NCBI GenBank assembly: GCA_037447655.1
Contig: JBBHKE010002870.1
Location: 126,001 to 186,000, forward strand
Origin: Zygnema cylindricum
Lineage: Eukaryota; Streptophyta; Zygnematophyceae; Zygnematales; Zygnemataceae
DNA: 60,000 nt
Reading direction: 5' to 3'
Below, in pieces: positions 43,473 to 53,408 of the stretch (position 1 is the first letter of the stretch; every line of letters begins with the position of its first letter). The notes beneath the pieces were generated by a model. It searched no databases and had not been told where the DNA came from. It saw nothing but the letters and a program-made list of their open reading frames with translations. A program made the translations under genes and the position numbers.

Positions 43473-44430
43473 ATGGAAGAAAAATTTGAAAAAATGTTTG
43501 ACACATTAATGCGATATTTGGATACCCGTTTTCAATCCCAACCAAGTGAGAGAAGAGAAGAGAATCCCGTTCCAGCTGCCAATCCTTTCAAAGGAGGAGC
43601 TAGTGAGAGTGAGAGAAAAGAGAGGATTAAGAAGGGAAAAGCAAAGTTAGAAGAAGATTTGGATTTGACGAACGAAAATGAAAATAATACAATATATCGG
43701 GAAATCCGTGGCCTTTAATGACACTAATTATGCAGTGTGAAAGAAGTTTATCTCAGGCAAACTTAATCTCAAGAGGCTTTGGTGGATTGTCAATGGAGAG
43801 GAGAAAATGCCAATCGAGAGCAAGGCACGTGCTCAATGGAGGTTGTGGCAACAAATAGTTTGATGAAAAATTGTACTTTTTCTGTTTTTGACCATTTCCT
43901 CGCTCACGGCACGGCCCATGAGTGTTGGCAAGCACTTGAGGACCAATATGAGAAGGGCATTGAGAACAAGGATCAATATGTTTATACGACCTTTATGAAT
44001 TATAAAATCAAACCAAATAAATTGAAGGATGATGACATTAAGTGCTTCAATATTATACTCGAGAAATTAATCAACAATGGGCCCGAGAGGTGGTGGTTGC
44101 GATGAGGCAACAAGATCGAGCAAGGTCGTCGACCGAAGGTCCCTTCCGATCTTTCCAATGTGACATGTTACGAGTGTAACCGGCTTGGACATTTTTCTTC
44201 CTCTTGTCCGGATAAAGACAAACAATGTTATTTTTGTGGAAAGTGGGGGGCATACGAGCCCTGAATATTATGCGGAAAATGGAGGTTCCGGAGGTGGAAG
44301 AGGAGGTTGAGGAGGTGATAGAGACGGCCGAGGAGGAGGCCGTGGCGACAGTCATGGTTATGGTAATGCAAATTGCTTTGACTATGGTAATGAAACCGTT
44401 GATGATTTTACGGTTCTTAACCTTACCCTT
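43473..44430 (+). pseudogene. Copia H gag
   Basis: Frames at 43473-43718 (MEEKFEKMFDTLMRYLDTRF, acidic/charged) and 43779-44105 (FDHFLAHGTAHECWQALEDQ, DDDIKCFNIILEKLINNG) give the UBN2-like core. A CCHC knuckle (CYECNRLGHFSSSC) is encoded near 44167-44210, followed by a Gly-rich part. Frameshifts separate all of these. The core resembles element E's gag (CWKALE, FNIIVEQLLNNG). Confidence 0.8.
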
Positions 44431-46704
44431 GATTCGGTGAATAATGGCGAAAAATTTGGAGAAAGAGTGGGTTATTGCAACGAGGGCATCCCATCATGTT
44501 TGCACTGATGCCACCTTGTTTCATTACACGAGGGAACTCACGGTTCCGAATTTTATTACGATAGCAAGCGTCCATGCCATTTCGGTTGGCACGGTTCGGC
44601 TCGATCTCCTTTCATGGGATGAAGATGGCAAGGAGAAATTGACGGATTATAGTATTCAAATTACTCTTTATATTCCGGACGGTTCGGTTAATTTGTTAAG
44701 TGTTCCACAAATCCAACGGATTGTGGAAGCGTACTTGCGAGGGGTGATCAATCTATTGAGATTTGGAATGAGAAAGGAAATGTAATCGGAGAAGGGGTTG
44801 TAAGGGATGCGAATCATAGCCAACTCTTATGGAGGAGGCCAAGATCTAAAGTTCAAACCGAGGGAATTTCATACCAAATTTTGGAGTTGAAAGGTGATCT
44901 TAAATTATGGCATTACCGAATGTGTCACACATCAGAGGTAAGTTTGAAAAAGATGATTCGACATTCTTCGCTGAGCGGTTTGGACCTCGCAACTGATGAG
45001 AAAGTGAAGGGATGTGGAGGATGTAGCCAAAGACGTCAAATTCGGAAATCCCATCCGAATAAAGACATCAAACATCGAGCTCAAAATCCTTTGGAGCTAG
45101 TTCACATCGACCTTTGTGGACATATTAAACCCGGGATAATTGGAGGTAATAAGTATATTATGGTGATTGTTGATGACTTCTCTTAGAATTCATAAAATTA
45201 CTTATTGAAAAAGAAATCGGATGCTTTTGAAGTTTTCAAGAGTGGCATGTTATGGTCGAAAGACAAAGTGATAAACACTTAAGTCTATTCGGTTCGATGA
45301 TGGAGGGGAGTTTGTTGTTTTTGAGGGGCATAGTAATGAGTGGGGGATAAGGCATCAATTCACGCCGCTTTATTGCTCGGATCAAATGGAGTGGCAAAGA
45401 GGAAGAATCCTATGTTACAATAAATAGTGTGAGCGATGATTCTTAGCTTCGGACGAGAGGTGTTCTTGTAGGGAGATGCAACTCTTACAGCAAATTATAA
45501 TTGTAACCAAAGACTCACTTCGGTTTTCGGGAATAAAACACCAGAAGAGATGTGGAGTGGGAGAAAGCCCACAATTCATCATTTGAGAATTTGGGGATGT
45601 CATGACACGGTTTATGTGGAATCAATTAAGAGAACGGAAAATTTACACCAAAGAGTTGGCCGGGAATTTTTGTAGGTTGTAGTGCTAAGGGGAACTTGTA
45701 CCGAGTATATGACCCGGCTCGTCACACAGTGGAGCAATCTCAGAATGTGGATTTTTATGAGGATCTCAAATATGCCATAAAATCATTGGGAAATTTCAAG
45801 AGAATTTGGACTTCTATTAGGAGACTGAAATTGAGAGTTTTCCGTACATTGGAGATTCGGAATCCCATGAGAAACCAAATGTGAAATCTCATAAACAAAA
45901 ATTGAAGAAATCGGTTGACATTGAATTTGAAAGAAAGCGTAATGGATTGTTGGATTCCCGGGTGTATTATAACATTCGGAAATCTTAAAGCTCTAAATCG
46001 AGTTCTAAAGCAAGTGAGAAAGAAATTAAAATTGAATCTGCGAAAGAGAAAGAGGAGAAAGAGGAAGAGCAAGTTTTAGAAAGAGCCCTCAGAGTACAAA
46101 GAGGAAGAAACTAGAAAAACTCTCTTACGATCGAAAAGGAGAAAATGCATCAAATTCACATTATTTCCTTTCCTATGACGAGTAGACAAATTTTCTTTTA
46201 TTTCAATCACTTACAAAAAACATGAACGGCGACCCTCAATCTTATGGCAAAGGAAGGAGGTCTGCCGATTAAGAGAGTGAGTGGAAGCTGGTGTGGGAGA
46301 AAAATTTTAAGTCGGTGGTTGATAACCAAACTTTTGAGGAGGTGAAATTACCGGAGGGGGAAAAGGAAATTGATGCAAAGTGGGTTCTTAAGACCAAGGC
46401 TGGAGCTACGGGGTCAATTGTTAAGTATAAGGCGCGACTTACAGGTAAGAGATTCTAACAACGTGAGGGAATCGATTTTAAGGAGACTTATGCTCCCGTG
46501 GTGCAGTTCAACTCACTACAGAGTATTATTGCCCTTGTAGCGATGGGGAAGAACCACGTCTGTGAAATGGACGTTGAAACATCGTTTTTAAATGGTGAAT
46601 TAGAGGAAGAGGTGTATATGAAGGTACTGAAAGCCGTGTCTCTTTCGCAAAGAAGAAAGGTAAGGCGTCTGCGAAAGTCGTTATATAGTTTGAAACATGC
46701 GCTC
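44431..46704 (+). pseudogene. Copia H pol, truncated in RT
   Basis: The protease region 44444-44785 reads EWVIATRASHHVCTDATLF: the catalytic DTGAS has become ATRAS, so it is dead. The pre-integrase zinc region and core start are at 44881-45186 (LWHYRMCHTSEVSL, CGGCSQRRQIRKSH, ELVHIDLCGHI). The rest of the integrase is heavily decayed (45200-45680), and the hinge is near 45696-46150. RT starts near 46270 (WVLKTKAGATG) and runs through CEMDVETSFLNGELEEEVYM to SLYSLKHALEG at 46704, where the frame enters the purine repeat. No YxDD or RNase H remains. Confidence 0.82.
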
Positions 46705-47835
46705 GAGGGAGAGGGAGAGGGATAGGGAGAGGGCGTGGGAGAGGGAGAGGGAAATGGAGAGGGGGAGAGAGAGGAAAATGGAGAGGGAGTGGGAGAAGAA
46801 AAGGGAGAAACAGAGGGAATGGCAAATTGAGAGCCTGTTGACGCGGGTGGAATAAGAAAAGGGAGTGGAATGGGAAGAGGCAAATCAAGATGTAGAGGGA
46901 TGGGGGGGGGAAGATGAAGAGGGAGAGGGAGAAGAAGAGTGAGAGACTGAGGCGGACTGAGACAGAAAACAAGGGGGTGGGGTAGTGGACGAACAAGGAG
47001 AGGGAGAGGTAGATTGAAAGGGAGAGAGAGGGGAGAGGTAACTAACAAGAAAGGGTGCAAAAAAGAGGTTGATTAAGAGGGAGAGGGTGAGGGAGAGGAA
47101 GAGGCAGAGTGGGAAGGATAAAGAGTGGGAGAGGCTGACTAAGAGACAAAGGTAGGGAGAGGGTTATTGGAAGAATGTCAAGGAGAGGGAGAGGGAGAGA
47201 AAGAGAGAGAATGAGAGGAAGAGGGTATGGCAGAGGGAGAGGGAGAGGCGGACTGAGAGGGTGAAAGTGAGGTAGTTGGAGAGGGAGAGGCAAAACGTGA
47301 TTGATTGGGGTAGGGAGGATGAAAGAGAGTCTTGGTGGGCGAGCAAAAGGAAGGGGCAGAGTGAAAGGGGGATAAAGAGGGAGAGGGACGATAAGACTTA
47401 GTCGAAGAGGGTGAGGAACAAAGAAAGGGTGGGGGAGAGAGAGCGCGAGAGGGAGAGATATAATGAGAGGTAGGGTGAGAGACTTGAAGGGAAAGGTAGA
47501 GGGGGATATGTACTGAGAGGGATAGCTAGAGGGACAAAAATAGTTCAGCGGTCCTATAAGGGACAAAAAAGGTCGAAGAAATTGAGAAAGACAGAGAAGG
47601 TAATGGAGGGGAGGGAAAGAGAGTGGGAGAGGTGTGTGTGTGAGAGAGATAGAGAGAGAGTGAGAGAGAGAGAGAGAAAGAGAAAAAAAAAGGTTAGGGA
47701 CGCAGATGAGGGAGGGAGAGGAGAAGGAGAGTAGGAGGTTTAGGGAGAGTTAGAGGGAAAGGAGAGAGAATGTAGAAGGAAAGGGATAAAGAGAGGATAG
47801 AGAAAGGGAGAGAAAAAATATGTATGAAACTTATT
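46705..47835. repeat. 1.1-kb purine-rich tract (GAGAGG type)
   Basis: Almost continuous A+G on the + strand built from GAGAGG/GAGGGA words, with short unique islands (46830-46870, 47520-47575) and a pure GA microsatellite near 47640-47685. It begins exactly where Copia H RT breaks off. The open Pro/Leu/Ser-rich frames on the minus strand are products of composition, not genes. Confidence 0.9.
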
Positions 47836-48154
47836 TTTTGTTGTTTCTTATGCTTGCGAAAAATAGGTCTCCACGATAGTAATATCGACGCCCCCTTTTC
47901 TTCCTCCGTGTTTAAATTTAAATTCGAAATGTAAATGGTAACCCTAAAAAATGTAAATTTGTAACAAATGGAAAAAAAAGTAAAATTAAAAGTGGAGGCG
48001 ACGAGATTTGCAAAATATATTCGCAAAATAGATTTGCGTGGTTTAGGGTATGTCTCCATGTACTTGTAACTTAGCGAACTTACTTTGTTTTTTAACGCAG
48101 ATTCGGCGGACCCGGATTTTAGGTGGCCCTATGTGTAACAAACTAAATTTTTAC
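47836..48154. other. No recognised feature
   Basis: 320 bp of ordinary AT-rich sequence between the purine tract and the TIR element. Nothing seen. Confidence 0.6.
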
Positions 48155-48198
48155 TTAAGGTGTGGTTACACCAGGAGGTCTCTGTAATAGTACGGACA

Positions 48199-48477
48199 TC
48201 AATATTCAATATTTCTATGATACAGAGCATAGTTCAAAAGTAGGCGTTTCAATTTTAGGCCTTTTGTCGGCGCCTTTATCGTAAGTTGTGTTGTGGGCTT
48301 TTCATGTGATCTTCTTAAGTCGCTACTTTGATCGGCGACCGTCCGTTCGTCCGAATCTGACGATAGTCCTATCGTAAGTTGTGTTATGGGCTTTTCATGT
48401 GCTCTTCTTAGATCGCTACTTTGATCAGAGATCGTCCGATCGTCCGAATCTGGCGGTTTAAATAAAAAATACCTCAA
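48199..48477 (-). other. Small open frame with a duplicated 31-residue unit
   Basis: A 92-codon frame contains two copies of a unit DSD-D/E-RT-I/V-S/A-DQSSDLRR (then A/S-HEKP-I/T-TQLTI), encoded by a direct 93-bp duplication (about 48281-48466). The frame is kept through both copies and most differences are conservative, but no family is recognised. It lies inside the TIR element. Coding status is uncertain. Confidence 0.35.
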
Positions 48478-48899
48478 AACTCACAGATTTTATTTTTTTT
48501 TTTCCGAATTTTTTTTAAAATTTAGACATGACGCTTAATTCTCTATCGAACGATGTGCAACTCAACCCTGTTACTATTTTATTTCATTTTACGGCCAATA
48601 CAATATGGGTTTTAAGGGTATATTGTATTTTTTGCGTACAATGGGCATATTGTATGGGCGTCTTTCACCTACTTTTGAACTATGATACAGAGGCCTCGAT
48701 TACATCGGGTAACGCCTGTAAATAAGTTTTATATACGTGGTTCAATTTGAGTGGCGCCACGGAGTATCCAATTTTTGTAATCGTCAAAGATTTAGAAACC
48801 GACCAATTTCGTTACAAAATTTGTACTTGCGTATCATGTGTGTACTTTCGCAATTTAAATTTGTATTTCAAAACAAACTACAAAAATTAGCGCTCGAAA

Positions 48900-49095
48900 C
48901 CATGAAGCTGGAAGGAAGGCAAAAACCGTACTTCTTTTGGAAGGAAGGCAAAAACCGTACTTCTTTTGGAAGGAAAGGCAAAAATCGTACTTCTTTTGGA
49001 ATGAAAGCAAAAACCGTATTTCTTTTGGAAAGAAGGCAAAAACCGTACTTCTTCTGGAAGGAAGGCAAAAATCGTACTATTTCTGGCAAGAGGGC
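48900..49095. repeat. Minisatellite, about six 31-33-bp units
   Basis: Units of the form GGAAGGCAAAAACCGTACTT followed by CTTTT, tandem and diverged, inside the TIR element. Confidence 0.9.
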
Positions 49096-49439
49096 ATTTT
49101 TCTTTTCGGCAAAGATTTTACGGTCACCTTGTCCGACGTGTGAAAATTATAATTTTCATCGTCGCACGTGTTTATCATCCACGTGTAGCGATTTTGATGG
49201 TGCACTCACATCCGTGAGGTGGGTTCACCATTACAGATGCGGATGGAGTGATTGCTGCGGATGAAGACCAAAATATAATCGGACGGTCGATGTTTTCTCC
49301 CGGATCCTTGGAAAATCGTAATATTATTTTCTGTAATGTTGTTTTCGAAAAACAAAGAAAAGATAGTACGGCATGGTACGGTCAAGTACAACATTCTGTA
49401 ATAAGCCTCACTTTTCGTCTGATGTAACCACACCCTTAA

Positions 49440-50439
49440 GGGTGTGACGATTGTATACACTGACAATATTCGTGACGTGACGGCTGTCAGTCGATGTTTG
49501 ACATTCCCCAGATAAACAGAAAGAAACGACAAATTGTACCGATTGATATTGTCTGCCACGTCATTCACTATAAACAGATGATATTTGCACACGTGGTAGA
49601 TTTCGAAAAGATTCTACACCATACACTGACAGCGATGGCCGGTGGATTGGCCGGTCAAAATCCGTACATGTCGTTTAGCGGCTTTCATAATGTGCCATAA
49701 AGATAAAAAAAAAAACGATCTCAAGATGGTGTGACAAGTGTGTCTAAAAGATCTTAATCGGTGCATTTTGTCTTTTTCAAAGAATTTATTATACACGCTA
49801 TTTTACACGCTTTGTTCCTATAATAAGAAGTGACCGACTTTCTCAAAACTTCTGCGGCTGGGCAGTCAGCGTACGGTTTTTTTGTCGTCTTCCGCTTGTT
49901 CAAGAATTGTAATTTTTGGGCGAAAAAACGCTGACGCCCGTTGACTTCTTGTCTTCAGGGATCAGAGTAATTTCAAAAAAAAAACAGAAAATTAAAATTC
50001 AGTGCTCCCAAAAAAAAAAAATCGCATGTGCGCCTGACTCCTGACACCTGAACTACTGCCACGTGGCAATATCTGAATGCAATGTGATCCCTGAGGAAAT
50101 CTACATTGAGATGACCACTTTCCAGGGGAGGTCGGGTTACTTTTGACCCATTTTGCAGGTCAAAAGCTATATTTTCCAAAAAAAAAATTGTTTTTTCGAA
50201 AATGACTGGATTCAGTGTACTCGCTCCATTATGAGGGTCAAACTTTTGACCATACGGATTGCCACGTGGCGATTAGGAATGACAGCAGAAGTAATCTTTC
50301 GAAAGGACAAACGTTTGCAAATAAATATTTCTGTACAGTCCCTGGATCTTTTGTTTTGAGATAAATTTCCAAATCTGGGCGAATCTCTTACTTTTTTTGG
50401 AAAAAAAAAATTTATCGAATATTTAAAGGGGGAAAAAAT
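49440..50439. other. About 1 kb without a recognised gene
   Basis: Low-copy looking AT-rich sequence with several A-runs and many GTAC words. Short open frames (for example 49494-49700, 50153-50359) have no recognisable domain. Confidence 0.5.
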
Positions 50440-50440
50440 G

Positions 50441-50484
50441 TACAGTACAGTACAGTACAGTACAGTACAGTACAGTACAGTACA
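50441..50484. repeat. (TACAG)n microsatellite
   Basis: Nearly nine uninterrupted TACAG units, flanked by GTAC-containing words. Confidence 0.95.
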
Positions 50485-50519
50485 CCGTGTACCGCTATTA
50501 GCGTTCATATTCTTTTATT

Positions 50520-50662
50520 CACTTAAAACATCATTTCTCCGTACACACTTGTCTGATTTTCAGTTTGAGACCGCTAATCGGAAGCTGAGAATCTTAGCTT
50601 TCAACCGAAACCGTCAGATCCACAATCCAACAAGTGTGTACGGAGAAAAGATGGTTTAAGTG
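50520..50662. repeat. 143-bp foldback element
   Basis: Outer arms 50520-50552 and 50630-50662 are 33 bp with two mismatches (core CTCCGTACACACTTGT against ACAAGTGTGTACGGAG). The inner 77 bp also pairs partly (TCTGA and AGCT blocks), so the whole can fold as one long hairpin. No clear TSD. Either a small MITE or a hairpin-RNA locus. Confidence 0.75.
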
Positions 50663-51180
50663 GCGGAAATAACATCAGCACTAATAACAATTCACGGTGT
50701 AGTACTCAAATTGTTTTTTCCATATTCTGTAAAGTACACGTGTGACAGCGTTAGAGGTTCGCATCTCTATTTTATCCGCATCTGTGAGAAAAATCATCCG
50801 TACAGTACTTTATGTACTCAGCAGCAAGCTGAGGATCCTGTAACAAGCTGAGTGTCCGTACAACAAGTGAGGATTGTGTACAAATAATTAAAAACTGTGT
50901 ACAAAATCTGACAAATGTGTACGGAAATGTTTAAAAATGTGTACGGAGAACAAGATCTGGCGTCCGCTGGAGTCAGCTGAAACTGACATTCGAATAAATG
51001 CTGACGTGGCGACAAAGATGCCGTCGATGTGGTTAGAGCTCGTGGCGCTGCCATTGGATAAGATTAAACGACAAAAGTGTACGAACGAATGAATGGAATG
51101 TACGTAAGACTTGTAACTATTATTTATTTTTTGTCGTGAAGCTCGTGTTCGAAACGCACAAGCGATCGTCCCGACTTCCC

Positions 51181-51347
51181 TCACTCTCTCTCTCCCTCCC
51201 CCCCCCCCCTTATAGATCCCTCCTGAAACTACTTTTCTGAGACGTACACACGCAAGAGAGAGAGAGAGAGAGAGGGAGGGAGGGAGAGAGAGAGGGCAGA
51301 GAGAGAGGGCAGGGAGAGAGAGAGCGAGAGGGAGAGAGAGGGAGGGG

Positions 51348-51393
<46 letters not shown>

Positions 51394-51460
51394 AAGAGAC
51401 AGAGCGAGAGAGAGAGAGAGAGAGAAAGAGCGAGAGAGAGAGAGAGAGTAAAAGGGAGAG
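51181..51460. repeat. CT/C tract followed by GA tract
   Basis: CT-repeat with a C11-C12 run (51181-51210), then about 200 bp of GA-rich microsatellite (51254-51450). The two are complementary and could pair. They lie directly upstream of the host exon at 51521. Confidence 0.9.
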
Positions 51461-51520
51461 AAATTTCAAAATTTTAAAATTTCAAAATCCCAAAATCTCA
51501 AAATCAGAAAAATCTCCATC

Positions 51521-51988
51521 ATGGTGTTATTTCTCCTCATTTGTCTTCTAGCGTCCGTACAAATCCGCGCGGAAGAGAACAATTGTACGGAAGTCATCAA
51601 TTCCCTCGGCAACTACAACCCTCCGCTCCTAAAGTACACCCGAAAATGTTTCAATTCGATTCCGTACGACGAGTGGTCTGCGGCCAGTACGATTGATACC
51701 GTACAAATACGTACGAACTTTGGTTGTATCTGGACGTCACGAAAAATGCGCCGGATCCTGCGCTGGCTTCGAAAGTAGACGTCGTCGCGGAGCTGAAAAA
51801 ATTGAAATCGAAAAAAAAATCGAGTGCGCTTTCTTTTCATAAGGCGGTTTATGACGTCATCAATTGTTTGAATGACGGACATTTTATTTATTATTCGTAC
51901 TGTTTCGCGTCCGTGATTTCCTTGCTGCCGGTGTCGCTTTACACTTATGTGGAAAATGGGACGAGTGCGTTTAAAATCGCTCCGTATG
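51521..51988 (+). pseudogene. First exon of a secreted S41-peptidase-like host gene (frameshifted)
   Basis: ATG 51521 in CATCATGG context starts MVLFLLICLLASVQIRA, a clear signal peptide, then NNCTEVINSLGNYNPP. Near 51718 the frame shifts by one base and continues YLDVTKNAPDPALASKVD, then HKAVYDVINCLNDGHFIYYS and ENGTSAFKIAPYG. The order LNDGH-aromatic, Cys, then a VSLYTYVENG strand before IAPYG is that of the N-terminal domain of fungal-type S41 family proteins; this is from memory, not a search. The exon ends in TATG followed by GTAAGT. A real indel (pseudogene) or a sequencing error would explain the shift; no second exon was identified. Confidence 0.45.
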
Positions 51989-51994
51989 GTAAGT
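51989..51994 (+). promoter_or_regulatory. 5' splice site
   Basis: GTAAGT immediately after codon phase 1 of the open frame and followed by a T-rich stretch: a consensus eukaryotic donor. Confidence 0.6.
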
Positions 51995-52787
51995 TTTTTT
52001 TTTTTTTTGAAACTTTTTTTTTTTTTTTTTTGGAAGTAATCTTGTATGCTTGATTTTTTTGTCGTTTTTGTCATTTTTTTTCTCGTTTTTTGTTGTCTTA
52101 TTTAATTGGAGGAAAATCCCTGTAAAATTTTCAATTGACTTAAAAGAAGAATGAAGGCAAAAATCTCGATGTAAAATACGGGAATGAAAGTCGCTTAAAA
52201 AACAACAAAATGTTTATTCGCTATGTATATGATATAGTATACGTTTTAGCTACTTTTATTCCCGTTTTTTTTTTTTTTTTCCATAACCACTGTCACTTAT
52301 ATCTTTTTATAGAATTATTTATTTATTTCCCAGATTGAGCGTAGTAATTTTTTTTTGTTGTTTCTCTTTTGAGAAAAAACAGTTTTTTTTTTTCAGATCT
52401 CTCTTTTGTTTTTTTTAATTTTTAGCTTTTTTTCTCTCATTTTTGAGTCTCTTTGTTTCTCTTTTTGTTGAGGATCGGCGATATTCTACGTATCGCATGG
52501 GCGCCAAAGTGAAAACTTTGAAAAATGGCCAAAACGGGGATCGAACCCGGGACCTAATGTTAGACATACATTATCTCTACCAACTGAGCTACCCGGCGGA
52601 TTGTGCATGCAAGCGCCTGAAACCGAATTTACGGCAATGAACGGCACACTGGCGGTACCAGCATATAATGCGATACACACGTGTGGAGTCCGAAGTGGAC
52701 ATTCCTCCAATACTTTTATTTTCAGTTTCTCCTCTTTATGTTTCTCTTTCCCCCCGTTTTTATGTTTTTTGTTTTCTCTTTTATCGG

Positions 52788-52822
<35 letters not shown>

Positions 52823-52824
52823 CT

Positions 52825-52863
<39 letters not shown>

Positions 52864-52910
52864 CCTCATTTTTAACAGATGCTTTTCACTAGTATTGTAA
52901 TATATAGTAT
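51995..52910. other. T-rich intron-like sequence
   Basis: Many T-runs, including about 75 bp of almost pure T with two short breaks (52788-52863). TTTTTAACAG at 52869-52878 would be a good acceptor, but the exon after it meets a stop within four codons in the expected phase. A tRNA-like unit lies inside at 52526-52598. Confidence 0.5.
52526..52598 (-). ncRNA. tRNA-like unit (SINE head or tRNA pseudogene, GTC loop)
   Basis: On the minus strand: A-box TAGCTCAGTTGG, B-box GGTTCGATCC, anticodon stem AATGT/ACATT closing a 7-nt loop ATGTCTA (anticodon position GTC, Asp), and T-stem CCGGG/CCCGT with one mismatch. The acceptor stem has one mismatch and three G-U pairs, the D-stem one mismatch, and base 37 is T. 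The degeneracy argues for a SINE head or decayed tRNA, although the Pol III boxes are perfect. Confidence 0.6.
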
Positions 52911-52915
52911 GCCAT

Positions 52916-53386
52916 TATTGAATGTGATGCCATAAAAGGCTGAAAAGATTAAAGTGTCGAAAATATCTAGAAAAGCCAAAACAAGAAAGACACTAAGATA
53001 AATAAGACAGGGAAGAAAAACAACGACAAACAAGGAACAAGTGAGAGGTTTGTCGTTCAAGTGTCTTTGATTTAGATAAATATTCACGACGACACAAGAG
53101 AGTCTTATAGTAAGACGAGGTAAGGAGTAGCCGCAAAAAGGCTCTAAAAGGTACATCTAGCCTAGAGCGTAACTTAGGAATGTACATCTAGTTATGGTAA
53201 AAGGAATCTAAGACTAAAGAGATTCCTACGCAAGAATCATCAATTCTAATAAAGGTATGTACATTCCACTAAATAAAGTACAAAATGCTAAACCGAAGTA
53301 TAAGACTTATAGCGTAGCGAATAGAACTCTAAAAAATAGTGCAGGGAAAAACAAGTAGTGTAGAATGCTTTAATGGTATTTCAACA
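52916..53386 (-). repeat. Copia I 3' LTR
   Basis: 471 bp, TATTGAATG...TTTCAACA on the + strand; next to it is the polypurine tract. Confidence 0.93.
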
Positions 53387-53396
53387 CCCCCCCTCG
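53387..53396 (-). promoter_or_regulatory. Copia I polypurine tract
   Basis: The minus strand reads GAGGGGGGG up to the LTR start TGTTGAAA. Confidence 0.85.
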
Positions 53397-53408
53397 ATTA
53401 AAGCATGG

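Larger units (their letters stand above)
23146..46704 (+). mobile_element. Copia H, oldest element of the nest, split by E
   Basis: A + strand Copia whose 5' LTR is cut after 16 bp by insertion of E. LTR start 23146 (TGTTACTC), resuming at 43007 and ending TTCAACA at 43317, then PBS, gag, protease, integrase and RT to about 46700. There pol runs into a purine-rich repeat with no RNase H or 3' LTR found. Its protein pieces resemble element E (shared LYIPDGSVNLLSVPQIQR), so E jumped into an older relative in the opposite orientation. Confidence 0.7.
48159..49435. mobile_element. TTAA-flanked terminal-inverted-repeat element
   Basis: TTAA at 48155-48158 and 49436-49439 flank inverted ends GGTGTGGTTACACCAG (48159-48174) and, read inward, GGGTGTGGTTACATCAG (49435-49419): one indel and one mismatch in 17. 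1277 bp with no transposase frame. It contains a duplicated 93-bp unit and a 31-bp minisatellite. TTAA targets are typical of piggyBac-like transposons; a PIF/Harbinger type with 3-bp targets is the alternative. Only one copy is visible here, so classification is tentative. Confidence 0.6.

Noticed and set aside
46488-47566. Long Pro/Leu/Ser-rich open frames on the minus strand
   Set aside because: Produced by translating the GAGAGG repeat; stop codons are rare in such composition. No start context or domain.
52869-52915. Second exon of the host gene after TTTTTAACAG
   Set aside because: In the phase set by the donor, a stop comes after three codons. No S41 sequence follows.
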